Assembly (NCBI GenBank): GCA_023614405.1
Contig: CM042696.1
Span: forward strand, 333,985,211 to 334,049,210
Direction of reading: 5' to 3'
Length of the DNA stretch: 64,000 nt
From: Avena insularis
Taxonomy: Eukaryota > Streptophyta > Magnoliopsida > Poales > Poaceae
In this document: one piece after another, positions 1-14,161 of the stretch
How the letters are laid out: each line of letters begins with the position of its first letter
How positions within the stretch are numbered: the stretch's first letter is position 1
Program-made: the position numbers and the translations under genes
Notes under the pieces: generated by a model
What the model was told of the DNA's origin: nothing
What the model saw: only the letters and a program-made list of their open reading frames with translations
The model's database searches: none

Positions 1-770
1 CCATGTGTGGTTTGTGGAAATAACACACATGCAATGACTCTAGTGGTTGATCCATGTGTGGTTTGTGGAAATAACACACATGCAATGACTGTAATGGATA
101 CATAAGTGGTTTATGGAAAAGAACACACATGCAATGACCACTGGTTGATCCATATGTGGTTTGTGGAAAGAACACACATGCAATGACCACTTGTTGATCC
201 ATTTGTGGTTTGTGGAAAGAACACACATGCAATGATAGTGGTGGATCCATGTGTGGTTTGTGGATAGAACACACATGCAATGACTATAGTGCTAGTTTTA
301 GTATAAGAACACACATGCAACGTCTCTAGTGGGTCCACATGTGGTTTGTGAAAACAACACACGTGCAATGACCACTGGTTGATCCATACGTTGTTTGTGG
401 AAAAGAACAAACATGCAATGAGTCTAGTCGATCCATGTGTGGTTTGTGGAAAAGAACACACATGCAATGTCTCTAGTGCTGGTTTGTGGTTTTAGTAGAA
501 GAACAAACATGTAATTACTCAAATGGATCCATATGTGGTTTGTGGAAAGAACACACATGCAATGACTCTGGTTGATCCATATGTGTTTTGTGGAAAGAAC
601 ACACATGCAATGTCCACTGGTGGATCCATGTGTGGTTTGTGGAAAAGAACACACATGCAATGACCACTTGTTAATCCATGTGTGGTTTGTGGAAAGAACA
701 CACATGCAACGACAGTGGTGGATCCATGTGTGGTTTGTGGAAAGAACAAACATGCAATGACTCTAGTGTT
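1..770 (+). repeat. Higher-order copy, partner at 7260-8029
   Basis: The first 770 bases match 7260-8029 at a constant offset of 7259, including private variants such as GATCCATTTGTGG and the GTCGATCC unit. This is an imperfect large-scale duplication inside the satellite. Confidence 0.75.
2..31 (+). repeat. Representative 8-14-8 dyad of the satellite unit
   Basis: CATGTGTG at 2-9 and its exact reverse complement CACACATG at 24-31 flank a 14-nt spacer. The same 8-14-8 geometry recurs in most units of block 1 and block 2 (for example 30503-30532), although the spacer sequence differs between blocks. The half-site centres are 22 bp apart, about two helical turns. It could form a hairpin or act as a two-fold binding site; that is inference. 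Confidence 0.85.
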
Positions 771-2300
771 GGTTTAGTATAAGAACACACATGCAATGAC
801 TCTAGTGGTTGATCCATGTGTGGTTTGTGGAAATAACACATATGCAGTGACTCTAGTGGTTGATCCATGTGTGGTTTGTGGAAATAACACACATGCAATG
901 ACTCTAGTGGTTGATCCATGTGTGGTTTGTGGAAATAACACACATGCAATGACTCTAGTGGTTGATCCATGTGTGGTTTGTGGAAATAACACACATGCAA
1001 TGACTGTAATGGATACATAAGTGGTTTGCGGAAAGAACACACATGCAATGACCACTGGTGGATCCATGTGTGGTTTGTGGAAAAGAACACACATGCAATG
1101 ACCACTGGTTGATCCATGTGTGGTTTGTGGAAAGAACACACATGCAATGACAGTTGTGGATCCATGTGTGGTTTGTGAAAAGAACACACATGCAATGACT
1201 CTAGTGTTGGTTTTAGTATAAGAACACACATGAAATGACTCTAGTGGTTGATCCATGTGTGGTTTGTGGAAAGAACACACATGCAATGACTCTAGTGGTT
1301 GATCCATATGTGGCTTGTGGAAATAACACACATGCAATGACTCTAGTGGTTGATCCATGTGTGGTTTGTGGAAATAACACACATGCAATAACTCTAGTGG
1401 TTGATCCATGTGTGGTTTGTGGAAATAACACACATGCAATGACTCTAGTGGTTGATCCATGTGTGGTTTGTGGAAATAACACACATGCAATGACTGTAAT
1501 GGATCCATAAGTTGTTTACGGGAAAGAACACACATGCAATGACCACTGGTTGATCCATATGTGGTTTGTGGAAAGAACACACATGCAATGACCACTGGTT
1601 GATCCATGTGTGGTTTGTGGAAAGAAAACACATGCAATGACAGTGGTGGATCCATGTGTGGTTTGTGGAAAGAACACACATGCAATAACTCTAGTGCTAG
1701 TTTTAGTATAAGAACATACATGCGATGACACTAGTGTGTCCACATGTCGTTTGTGAAAATAACACACATGCAATGACCACTGGTTGGTCCATAAGTTGTT
1801 TCTGGAAAAGAACGCACATGACATGAGTCTAGTGGATCCATGTGTGGTTTGTGAAAAGAACACACATGCAATGACCACTGGTTGATCCATAAGTTGTTTG
1901 TGGCAAAGAACACACATGCAATGACAGTGGTGGATCCATGTGTGGTTTGTGCAAAAGAACACACATGCAATGTCTCTAGTGCTGGTTTGTGGTTTTAGTA
2001 TAAGAACAAACATGCAATTACTCAAATGGATCCATATGTGGTTTGTGGAAAGAACACACATGCAATGACTCTGGTTGATCCATATGTGTTTTGTGGAAAG
2101 AACACACATGCAATGTCCACTGGTGGATCCATGTGTGGTTTGTGGAAAAGAACACACATGCAATGACCACTTGTTAATCCATGTGTGGTTTGTGGAAAGA
2201 ACACACATGCAACGACAGTGGTGGATCCATGTGTGGTTTGTGGAAAGAACAAACATGCAATGACTCTAGTGTTGGTTTTAGTATAAGAACACACATGCAA

Positions 2301-2555
2301 TGACTCTAGTGGTTGATCCATGTGTGGTTTGTGGAAATAACACACATGCAATGACTCTAGTGGTTGATCCATGTGTGGTTTGTGGAAATAACACACATGC
2401 AATGACTCTAGTGGTTGATCCATGTGTGGTTTGTGGAAATAACACACATGCAATGACTCTAGTGGTTGATCCATGTGTGGTTTGTGGAAATAACACACAT
2501 GCAATGACTCTAGTGGTTGATCCATGTGTGGTTTGTGTAAATAACACACATGCAA
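2301..2555 (+). repeat. Homogeneous run of five 51-bp units
   Basis: Five consecutive 51-bp units that are nearly identical, preceded by a 40-bp TTTTAGTATAAG unit. Similar homogeneous runs lie at 8057-8411 (seven units, one shortened by 2 bp) and 16011-16265 (five units). The 51-bp type occurs in such runs inside the more mixed array, which suggests local expansion by unequal exchange or slippage. Confidence 0.85.
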
Positions 2556-3870
2556 TGACTGTAATGGATCCCTAAGTGGTTTATGGAAAAGAACACACAT
2601 GAAATGACCACTGGTTGATCCATATGTGGTTTGTGGAAAGAACACACATGCAATGACCACTTGTTGATGCATGTGTGGTTTGTGGAAAGAACACACATGC
2701 AATGACTCTAGTGCTAGTTTTAGTATAAGAACACACATTCCATGACTCTAGTGGGTCCATATGTGGTTTGTGAAAAGAACACACATGCAATGACCACTGG
2801 TTGATCCATAAGTTGTTTGTGGCAAAGAACACACATGCAATGAGTCTAGTGGATCCATGTGTGGTTTGTGGAAAAAAGAACACACATGCAATGACTCTAG
2901 TGCTGGTTTGTGGTTTTAGTATAAGAACAAACATGCAATTACTCAAATGGATCCATATGTGGTTTATGGAAAGAACACACATGCAATGACTCTGGTTGAT
3001 CCATATGTGGTTTGTGGAAAGAACACACGTCCAATGACCACTAGTGGATCCATGTGTGGTTTGTGGAAAAGAACACATGTGCAATGACCACTGGTTGATC
3101 CATGTGTGGTTCGTTGAAAGGACACACATGCAATGACAGTGGCGGATCCATGTTTGCTTTGTGAAAAGAACACACATGCAATGACTCTAGTGTTGGTTTT
3201 ATTATAAGAACACACATGCAATGGCTCTAGTGGTTGATCCATGTGTGGTTTGTGGAAATAACACACATGTAATGACTCTAGTGGTTGATCCATGTGTGGT
3301 TTTAGTATAAGAACACACATGCAATGACTCTAGTGGTTGATCCATGTGTGGTTTGTGGAAATAACACACATGCAATGACTCTAGTGGTTGATCCATGTGT
3401 GGTTTGTGAAAATAACACACATGCAATGACTCTAGTGGTTGATCCATGTGTGGTTTGTGGAAATAACACACATGCAATGAGTCTAGTGGTTGATCCATGT
3501 GTGGTTTGTGGAAATAACACACATGCAATGACTATAATGGATCCATAAGTGGTTTATGGAAAAGAACACACATGCAATGACCAGTGGTTGATCCATATGT
3601 GGTTTGTGGAAAGAACACACATGCAATGACTCTAGTGGTTGATCCATGTGTGGTTTGCGGAAAGAAGACACATGCAATGACTCTAGTGCTAGTTTTAGTA
3701 TAAGAACACACATGCGATGACTCTAGTGGGTCCACATGTGGATTGTGAAAAGAACACACATGCAATGACCACTGGTTGATCCATAAGTTGTTTGTGGAAA
3801 AGAACACACATGCAATGAGTCTAGTGGATCCATGTGTGGTTTGAGGAAAAGAACACACATGCAATGTCTC
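2510..3870 (+). repeat. Higher-order repeat, partner at 4302-5662
   Basis: About 1.36 kb recurs at a constant offset of 1792, with shared markers: the CACACATTCCATGACTC unit, the GGAAAAAAGAAC unit and a unit whose GATCC half ends directly in TTTTAGTATAAG. The part downstream of the solo LTR (from 18932) carries the same order of markers, so this higher-order unit is found at least three times. Confidence 0.75.
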
Positions 3871-6800
3871 TATTGTTGGTTTGTGGTATTAGTATAAGAA
3901 CAAACATGCAATTACTCAAATGGATCCATATGTGGTTTGTGGAAAGAACACACATGCAATGACTGTGGTTGATCCATATGTGGTTTGTGGAAAGAACACA
4001 CATGCAATGTCCACTGGTGGATCCATGTGTGGTTTGTGGAAAAGAACACACATGCAATGACCACTGGTTGATCCATGTGTGGTTTGTGGAAATAACACAC
4101 ATGCAACGACAGTGGTAGATCCATGTTTGGTTTGTGAAAAGAACACACATGCAATGACTCTAGTGTTGGTTTTAGTATAAGAACACACATAGAATGACTC
4201 TAGTTGTTGATCCATGTGTGGTTTGTGGAAATAACACACATGCAATGACTCTAGTGGTTGATCCATGTGTGGTTTGTGGAAATAACACACATGCAATGAC
4301 TCTAGTGGTTGATCCATGTGTGGTTTGTGTAAATAACACACATGCAATGACTGTAATGGATCCATAAGTGGTTTATGGAAAAGAACACACATGAAATGAC
4401 CACTGGTTGATCCATATGTGGTTTGTGGAAAGAACACACATGCAATGACCACTTGTTGATGCATGTGTGGTCTGTGGAAAGAACACACATGCAATGACTC
4501 TAGTGCTAGTTTTAGTATAAGAACACACATTCCATGACTCTAGTGGGTCCATATGTGGTTTGTGAAAAGAACACACATGCAATGACCACTGGTTGATCTA
4601 TAAGTTGTTTGTGGCAAAGAACACACATGCAATGAGTCTAGTGGATCCATGTGTGGTTTGTGGAAAAAAGAACACACATGCAATGACTCTAGTGCTAGTT
4701 TGTGGTTTTAGTATAAGAACAAACATGCAATTACTCAAATGGATCCATATGTGGTTTATGGAAAGAACACACATGCAATGACTCTGGTTGATCCATATGT
4801 GGTTTGTGGAAAGAACACACATCCAATGACCACTGGTGGATCCATGTGTGGTTTGTGGAAAAGAACACATGTGAAATGACCACTGGTTGATCCATGTGTG
4901 GTTCGTGGAAAGAACACACATGCAATGACAGTGGCGGATCCATGTTTGCTTTGTGGAAAGAACACACATGCAATGACTCTAGTGTTGGTTTTAGTATAAG
5001 AACACACATGCAATGGCTCTAGTGGTTGATCCATGTGTGGTTTGTGGAAATAACACACATGTAATGACTCTAGTGGTTGATCCATGTGTGGTTTTAGTAT
5101 AAGAACACATATGCAATGACTCTAGTGGTTGATCCATGTGTGGTTTGTGGAAATAACACACATGCAATGACTCTAGTGGTTGATCCATGTGTGGTTTGTT
5201 AAAATAACACACATGCAATGACTCTAGTGGTTGATCCATGTGTGGTTTGTGGAAATAACACACATGCAATGAGTCTAGTGGTTGATCCATGTGTGGTTTG
5301 TGGAAATAACACACATGCAATGACTATAATGGATCCATAAGTGGTTTATGGAAAAGAACACACATGCAATGACCAGTGGTTGATCCATATGTGGTTTGTG
5401 GAAAAAACACACATGCAATGACTCTAGTGGTTGATCCATGTGTGGTTTGCAGAAAGAACACACATGCAATGACTCTAGTGCTAGTTTTAGTATAAGAACA
5501 CACATGCGATGACTCTAGTGGGTCCAGATGTGGTTTGTGAAAAGAACACACATGCAATGACCACTGGTTGATCCATAAGTTGTTTGTGGAAAAGAACACA
5601 CATGCAATGAGTCTAGTGGATCCATGTGTGGTTTGTGGAAAAGAACACACATGCAATGTCTCTAGTGTTGGTTTGTGGTTTTAGGTGTAAGAACAAACAT
5701 GCAATTACTCAAATGGATCCATATGTGGTTTGTGGAAAGAACACACATGCAATGACTCTGGTTGATCCATATGTGGTTTGTGGAAAGAACACACATGCAA
5801 TGTCCACTGGTGGATCCATGTGTGGTTTGTGGAAAAGAACACACATGCAATGACCACTGGTTGATCCATGTGTGGTTTGTGGAAATAACACACATGCAAC
5901 GACAGTGGTGGATCCATGTGTGGTTTGTGAAAAGAACACACATGCAATGACTCTAGTGTTGGTTTTAGTATAAGAACACACATGCAATGACTCTAGTGGT
6001 TGATCCATCTGTGGTTTGTGGAAATAACACACATATAATGACTCTAGTGGTTGATCCATGTGTGGTTTGTGGAAATAACACACATGCAATGACTCTAGTG
6101 GTTGATCCATGTGTGGTTTGTGGAAATAACACACATGCAATGACTGTAATGGATACATAAGTGGTTTATGGAAAAGAACACACATGCAATGACCACTGGT
6201 TGATCCATATGTGGTTTGTGGAAAGAACACACATGCAAATACCACTTGTTGATCCATTTGTGGTTTGTGGAAAGAACACACATGCAATGATAGTGGTGGA
6301 TCCATGTGTGGTTTGTGGATAGAACACACATGCAATGACTATAGTGCTAGTTTTAGTATAAGAACACACATGCAACGACTCTAGTGGGTCCACATGTGGT
6401 TTGTGAAAAGAACACACGTGCAATGACCACTGGTTGATCCATACGTTGTTTGTGGAAAAGAACACACATGCAATGAGTCTAGTGGATCCATGTGTGGTTT
6501 GTGGAAAAGAACACACATGCAATGACTCTAGTGCTGGTTTATGGTTTTAGTATAAGAACAAACATGCAATTACTCAAAAGGATCCATATGTGGTTTGTGG
6601 AAAGAACACACATGCAATGACTCTGGTTGATCCATATGTGGTTTGTGGAAAGAACACACATGCAATGTCCACTGGTGGATCCATGTGTGGTTTGTGGAAA
6701 AGAACACACATGCAATGACCACTGGTTGATCCATGTGTGGTTTGTGGAAATAACACACATGCAACGACAGTGGTGGATCCATGTGTGGTTTGTGAAAAGA

Positions 6801-8623
6801 ACACACATGCAATGACTCTAGTGTTGGTTTTAGTATAAGAACACACATAGAATGACTCTAGTTGTTGATCCATGTGTGGTTTGTGGAAATAACACACATG
6901 CAATGACTCTAGTGGTTGATCCATGTGTGGTTTGTGGAAATAACACACATGCAATGACTCTAGTGGTTGATCCATGTGAGGTTTGTGTAAATAACACACA
7001 TGCAATGACTGTAATGGATCCATAAGTGGTTTATGGAAAAGAACACACATGAAATGACCACTGGTTGATCCATGTGTGGTTTGTGGAAATAACACACATG
7101 CAACGACAGTGGTGGATCCATGTGTGGTTTGTGAAAAGAACACACATGCAATGACTCTAGTGTTGGTTTTAGTATAAGAACACACATGCAATGACTCTAG
7201 TGGTTGATCCATCTGTGGTTTGTGGAAATAACACACATATAATGACTCTAGTGGTTGATCCATGTGTGGTTTGTGGAAATAACACACATGCAATGACTCT
7301 AGTGGTTGATCCATGTGTGGTTTGTGGAAATAACACACATGCAATGACTGTAATGGATACATAAGTGGTTTATGGAAAAGAACACACATGCAATGACCAC
7401 CGGTTGATCCATATGTGGTTTGTGGAAAGAACACACATGCAATGACCACTTGTTGATCCATTTGTGGTTTGTGGAAAGAACACACATGCAATGATAGTGG
7501 TGGATCCATGTGTGGTTTGTGGATAGAACACACATGCAATGACTATAGTGCTAGTTTTAGTATAAGAACACACATGCAACGACTCTAGTGGGTCCACATG
7601 TGGTTTGTGAAAACAACACACGTGCAATGACCACTGGTTGATCCATACGTTGTTTGTGGAAAAGAACACACATGCAATGAGTCTAGTCGATCCATGTGTG
7701 GTTTGTGGAAAAGAACACACATGCAATGTCTCTAGTGCTGGTTTGTGGTTTTAGTATAAGAACAAACATGTAATTACTCAAATGTATCCATATGTGGTTT
7801 GTGGAAAGGACACACATGCAATGACTCTGGTTGATCCATATGTGTTTTGTCGAAAGAACACACATGCAATGTCCACTGGTGGATACATGTGTGGTTTGTG
7901 GAAAAGAACACACATGCAATGACCACTTGTTAATCCATGTGTGGTTTGTGGAAAGAACACACATGCAACGACAGTGGTGGATCCATGTGTGGTTTGTGGA
8001 AAGAACAAACATGCAATGACTCTAGTGTTGGTTTTAGTATAAGAACACACATGCAATGACTCTAGTGGTTGATCCATGTGTGGTTTGTGGAAATAACACA
8101 CATGCGATGACTCTAGTGGGTGATCCATGTGTGGTTTGTGGAAATAACACACATGCAATGACTCTAGTGGTTGATCCATGTGTGGTTTGTGGAAATAACA
8201 CACATGCAATGACTCTAGTGGTTGATCCATGTGTGGTTTGTGGAAATAACACACATGCAATGACTCTAGTGGTTGATCCATGTGTGGTTTGTGGAAATAA
8301 CACATGCAATGACTCTAGTGGTTGATCCATGTGTGGTTTGTGGAAATAACACACATGCAATGACTCTAGTGGTTGATCCATGTGTGGTTTGTGGAAATAA
8401 CACACATGCAATGACTGTAATGGATACATAAGTGGTTTGCGGAAAGAACACACATGAAATGACCACTGGTGGATCCAAGTGTGGTTTGTGGAAAAGAACA
8501 CACATGCAATGACCACTGGTTGATCCATGTGTGGTTTGTGGAAAGAACACACATGCAATGACAGTTGTGGATCCATGTGTGGTTTGTGAAAAGAACACAC
8601 ATGCAATGACTCTAGTGTTTGTT

Positions 8624-10540
8624 TTAGTATAAGAACACACATGCAATGACTCTAGTGGTTGATCCATGTGTGGTTTGTGGAAAGAACACACATGCAATGA
8701 CTCTAGTGGTTGATCCATATGTGGCTTGTGGAAATAACACACTTGCAATGACTCTAGTGGTTGATCCATGTGTGGTTTGTGGAAATAACACACATGCAAT
8801 AACTCTAGTGGTTGATCCATGTGTGGCTTGCGGAAATAACACACATGCAATGACTCTAGTGGTTGATCCATGTGTGGTTTGTGGAAATAACACACATGCA
8901 ATGACTGTAATGGATCCATAAGTTGTTTACGGGAAGAACACATGCAATGACCACTGGTTAATCCATATGTGGTTTGTGGAAAGAACACACATGCAATGAC
9001 CACTGGTTGATCCATGTGTGGTTTGTGGAAGAAAAACACATGCAATGACAGTGGTGGATCCATGTGTGGTTTGTGGAAAGAACACACATGCAATAACTCT
9101 AGTGCTAGTTTTAGTATAAGAACATACATGCGATGACTCTAGTGTGTCCACATGTCGTTTGTGAAAATAACACACATGCAATGACCACTGGTTGGTCCAT
9201 AAGTTGTTTCTGGAAAAGAACACACATGCAATGAGTCTAGTGGATCCATGTGTGGTTTGTGAAAAGAACACACATGCAATGACCACTAGTTGATCCATAA
9301 GTTGTTTGTGGCAAAGAACACACATGCAATGACAGTGGTTGATCCATGTGTTGTTTGTGGAAATAACACACATGCAATGACTCTAGTGGTTGATCCATGT
9401 GTGGTTTGTGGAAATAACACACATGCAATGACTGTAATGGATACATAAGTGGTTTGCGGAAAGAACACACATGAAATGACCACTGGTGGATCCAAGTGTG
9501 GTTTGTGGAAAAGAACACACATGCAATGACCACTGGTGGATCCATGTGTGGTTTGTGAAAAGAACACACATGCAATGACTCTAGTGTTGGTTTTAGTATA
9601 AGAACACACATGCAATGACTCTAGTGGTTGATCCATGTATGGTTTGTGGAAAGAACACACATGCAATGACTCTAGTGGTTGATCCATATGTGGCTTGTGG
9701 AAATAACACACTTGCAATGACTCTAGTGGTTGATCCATGTGTGGTTTGTGGAAATAACACACATGCAATAACTCTAGTGGTTGATCCATGTGTGGCTTGC
9801 GGAAATAACACACATGCAATGACTCTAGTGGTTGATCCATGTGTGGTTTGTGGAAATAACACACATGCAATGACTGTAATGGATCCATAAGTGGTTTACA
9901 GGAAAGAACACACATGCAATGACCACTGGTTAATCCATATGTGGTTTATGGAAAGAACACACATGCAATGACCACTGGTTGATCCATGTGTGGTTTGTGG
10001 AAAGAAAACACATGTAATGACAGTGGTGGATCCATGTGTGGTTTGTGGAAAGAACACACATGCAATAACTCTAGTGCTAGTTTTAGTATAAGAACATACA
10101 TGCGATGACTCTAGTGTGTCCACATGTCGTTTGTGAAAATAACACACATGCAATGACCACTGGTTGGTCCATAAGTTGTTTCTGGAAAAGAACACACATG
10201 CAATGAGTCTAGTGGATCCATGTGTGGTTTGTGAAAAGAACACACATGCAATGACCACTAGTTGATCCATAAGTTGTTTGTGGCAAAGAACACACATGCA
10301 ATGACAGTGGTTGATCCATGTGTGGTTTGTGCAAAAGAACACACATGCAATGTCTCTAGTGCTGGTTTGTGGTTTTAGTATAAGAACAAACATGTAATTA
10401 CTCAAATGGATCCATATGTGGTTTGTGGAAAGAACACACATGCAACGACAGTGGTGGATCCATGTGTGGTTTGCGAAAAGAACACACATGCAATGACTCT
10501 AGTGTTGGTTTTAGTATAAGACAACACATGCAATGACTCT
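8624..10540 (+). repeat. Higher-order repeat, partner near 13248-15167
   Basis: About 1.9 kb is shared at an offset of 4624-4627, marked by the CTTGCAATGACTC unit, the GGCTTGCGGAAATAAC unit and the CACATGTCGTTTGTG unit. Within it the same markers recur at 969-bp spacing (8624 and 9593; 10511 and 11480) and at 1887-bp spacing (8624 and 10511), so a unit of about 0.95 kb appears to be nested in a 1.9-kb unit. Confidence 0.75.
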
Positions 10541-11421
10541 AGTGGTTGATCCATATGTGGCTTGTGGAAATAACACACTTGCAATGACTCTAGTGGTTGA
10601 TCCATGTGTGGTTTGTGGAAATAACACACATGCAATAACTCTAGTGGTTGATCCATGTGTGGCTTGCGGAAATAACACACATGCAATGACTCTAGTGGTT
10701 GATCCATGTGTGGTTTGTGGAAATAACACACATGCAATGACTGTAATGGATCCATAAGTGGTTTACGGGAAAGAACACACATGCAATGACCACTGGTTAA
10801 TCCATATGTGGTTTGTGGAAAGAACACACATGCAATGACCACTGGTTGATCCATGTGTGGTTTGTGGAAAGAAAACACATGCAATGACAGTGGTGGATCC
10901 ATGTGTGGTTTGTGGAAAGAACACACATGCAATAACTCTAGTGCTAGTTTTAGTATAAGAACATACATGCGATGACTCTAGTGTGTCCACATGTCGTTTG
11001 TGAAAATAACACACATGCAATGACCACTGGTTGGTCCATAAGTTGTTTCTGGAAAAGAACACACATGCAATGAGTCTAGTGGATCCATGTGTGGTTTGTG
11101 AAAAGAACACACATGCAATGACCACTAGTTGATCCATAAGTTGTTTGTGGCAAAGAACACACATGCAATGACAGTGGTTGATCCATGTGTTGTTTGTGGA
11201 AATAACACACATGCAATGACTCTAGTGGTTGATCCATGTGTGGTTTGTGGAAATAACACACATGCAATGACTGTAATGGATACATAAGTGGTTTGCGGAA
11301 AGAACACACATGAAATGACCACTGGTGGATCCAAGTGTGGTTTGTGGAAAAGAACACACATGCAATGACCACTGGTTGATCCATGTGTGGTTTGTGGAAA
11401 GAACACACATGCAAGGACAGT

Positions 11422-13306
11422 TGTGGATCCATGTGTGGTTTGTGAAAAGAACACACATGCAATGACTCTAGTGTTGGTTTTAGTATAAGAACACACATGC
11501 AATGACTCTAGTGGTTGATCCATGTATGGTTTGTGGAAAGAACACACATGCAATGACTCTAGTGGTTGATCCATATGTGGCTTGTGGAAATAACACACTT
11601 GCAATGACTCTAGTGGTTGATCCATGTGTGGTTTGTGGAAATAACACACATGCAATAACTCTAGTGGTTGATCCATGTGTGGCTTGCGGAAATAACACAC
11701 ATGCAATGACTCTAGTGGTTGATCCATGTGTGGTTTGTGGAAATAACACACATGCAATGACTGTAATGGATCCATAAGAGGTTTACGGGAAAGAACACAC
11801 ATGCAATGACCACTGGTTAATCCATATGTGGTTTATGGAAAGAACACACATGCAATGACCACTGGTTGATCCATGTGTGGTTTGTGGAAAGAAAACACAT
11901 GTAATGACAGTGGTGGATCCATGTGTGGTTTGTGGAAAGAACACACATGCAATAACTCTAGTGCTAGTTTTAGTATAAGAACATACATGCGATGACTCTA
12001 GTGTGTCCACATGTCGTTTGTGAAAATAACACACATGCAATGACCACTGGTTGGTCCATAAGTTGTTTCTGGAAAAGAACACACATGCAATGAGTCTAGT
12101 GGATCCATGTGTGGTTTGTGAAAAGAACACACATACAATGACCACTAGTTGATCCATAAGTTGTTTGTGGCAAAGAACACACATGCAATGACAGTGGTTG
12201 ATCCATGTGTGGTTTGTGCAAAAGAACACACATGCAATGTCTCTAGTGCTGGTTTGTGGTTTTAGTATAAGAACAAACATGTAATTACTCAAATGGATCC
12301 ATATGTGGTTTGTGGAAAGAACACACATGCAACGACAGTGGTGGATCCATGTGTGGTTTGTGAAAAGAACACACATGCAATGACTCTAGTGTTGGTTTTA
12401 GTATAAGACAACACATGCAATGACTATAGTGGTTGATCCATGTGTGGTTTGTGGAAATAACACACATGCAATGACTCTAGTGGTTGATCCATGTGTGGTT
12501 TGTGGAACTAACACACATGCAATGACTCTAGTGGTTGATCCATGTGTGGTTTGTGGAAATAACACACATGCAATGACTGTAATGGATACATAAGTGGTTC
12601 ATGGAAAAGAACACACATGCAATGACCACTGGTTGATCCATATGTGGTTTGTGGAAAGAACACACATGCAATGACCATTTGTTGATCCATGTGTGGTTTG
12701 TGGAAAGAACACACATGCAATGACAGTGGTGGATCCATGTGTGGTTTGTGGATAGAACACACATGCAATGACTCTAGTGCTAATTTTAGTATAAGAACAC
12801 ACATGCAATGACTCCAGTGCTAGTTTTAGTATAAGAACACACATGCAATGACCACTGGTTGATCCATAAGTTGTTTGTGGAAAAGACCACACATGCAATA
12901 AGTCTAGTGGATCCATGTGTGGATTGTGGAAAAGAACACACATGCAATGACTCTAGTGCTGGTTTGTGGTTTTCGTATAAGAAAAAACATGCAATTTCTC
13001 AAATGAATCCATATGTGGTTTGTGGAAAGAACACACATGCAATGACCACTGGTGGATCCATGTGTGGTTTGTGGAAAAGAACACACATGCAATGACCACT
13101 GGTTGATCCATGTGTGGTTTGTGGAAAGAACACACAGGCAATGACAGTGGTGGATCCATGTGTGGTTTGTGAAAAAGAACACACATGCAATGACTCTAGT
13201 ATTGGTTTTAGTATAAGAACACACATGGAATGACTCTAGTGTTGGTTTTAGTATAAGAACACACATGCAATGACTCTAGTGGTTGATCCATGTGTGGTTT
13301 GTGGAA
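11422..13306 (+). repeat. Recent 1.9-kb duplication, copy 1
   Basis: Matches 14162-16046 base for base at offset 2740 in the stretches I aligned, with only a few differences (for example GGATTGTGG versus GGATTTTGG near 12925/15665). Identity is lost abruptly at 13307/16047. This is among the youngest amplification events visible in block 1. Confidence 0.85.
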
Positions 13307-14161
13307 AGAACACACATGCAATGACTCTAGTGGTTGATCCATATGTGGCTTGTGGAAATAACACACTTGCAATGACTCTAGTGGTTGATCCATGTGTGGT
13401 TTGTGGAAATAACACACATGCAATAACTCTAGTGGTTGATCCATGTGTGGCTTGCGGAAATAACACACATGCAATGACTCTAGTGGTTGATCCATGTGTG
13501 GTTTGTGGAAATAACACACATGCAATGACTGTAATGGATCCATAAGTGGTTTACGGGAAAGAACACACATGCAATGACCACTGGTTAATCCATATGTGGT
13601 TTGTGGAAAGAACACACATGCAATGACCACTGGTTGATCCATGTGTGGTTTGTGGAAAGAAAACACATGCAATGACAGTGGTGGATCCATGTGTGGTTTG
13701 TGGAAAGAACACACATGCAATAACTCTAGTGCTAGTTTTAGTATAAGAACATACATGCGATGACTCTAGTGTGTCCACATGTCGTTTGTGAAAATAACAC
13801 ACATGCAATGACCACTGGTTGGTCCATAAGTTGTTTCTGGAAAAGAACACACATGCAATGAGTCTAGTGGATCCATGTGTGGTTTGTGAAAAGAACACAC
13901 ATGCAATGACCACTAGTTGATCCATAAGTTGTTTGTGGCAAAGAACACACATGCAATGACAGTGGTTGATCCATGTGTTGTTTGTGGAAATAACACACAT
14001 GCAATGACTCTAGTGGTTGATCCATGTGTGGTTTGTGGAAATAACACACATGCAATGACTGTAATGGATACATAAGTGGTTTGCGGAAAGAACACACATG
14101 AAATGACCACTGGTGGATCCAAGTGTGGTTTGTGGAAAAGAACACACATGCAATGACCACT

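Noticed and set aside
6574..7539. Longest open frame in the satellite (321 codons, minus strand) and dozens like it as genes
   Set aside because: They follow the repeat unit exactly, are open on both strands at once, start anywhere and have no gene context. The openness follows from unit lengths divisible by three.
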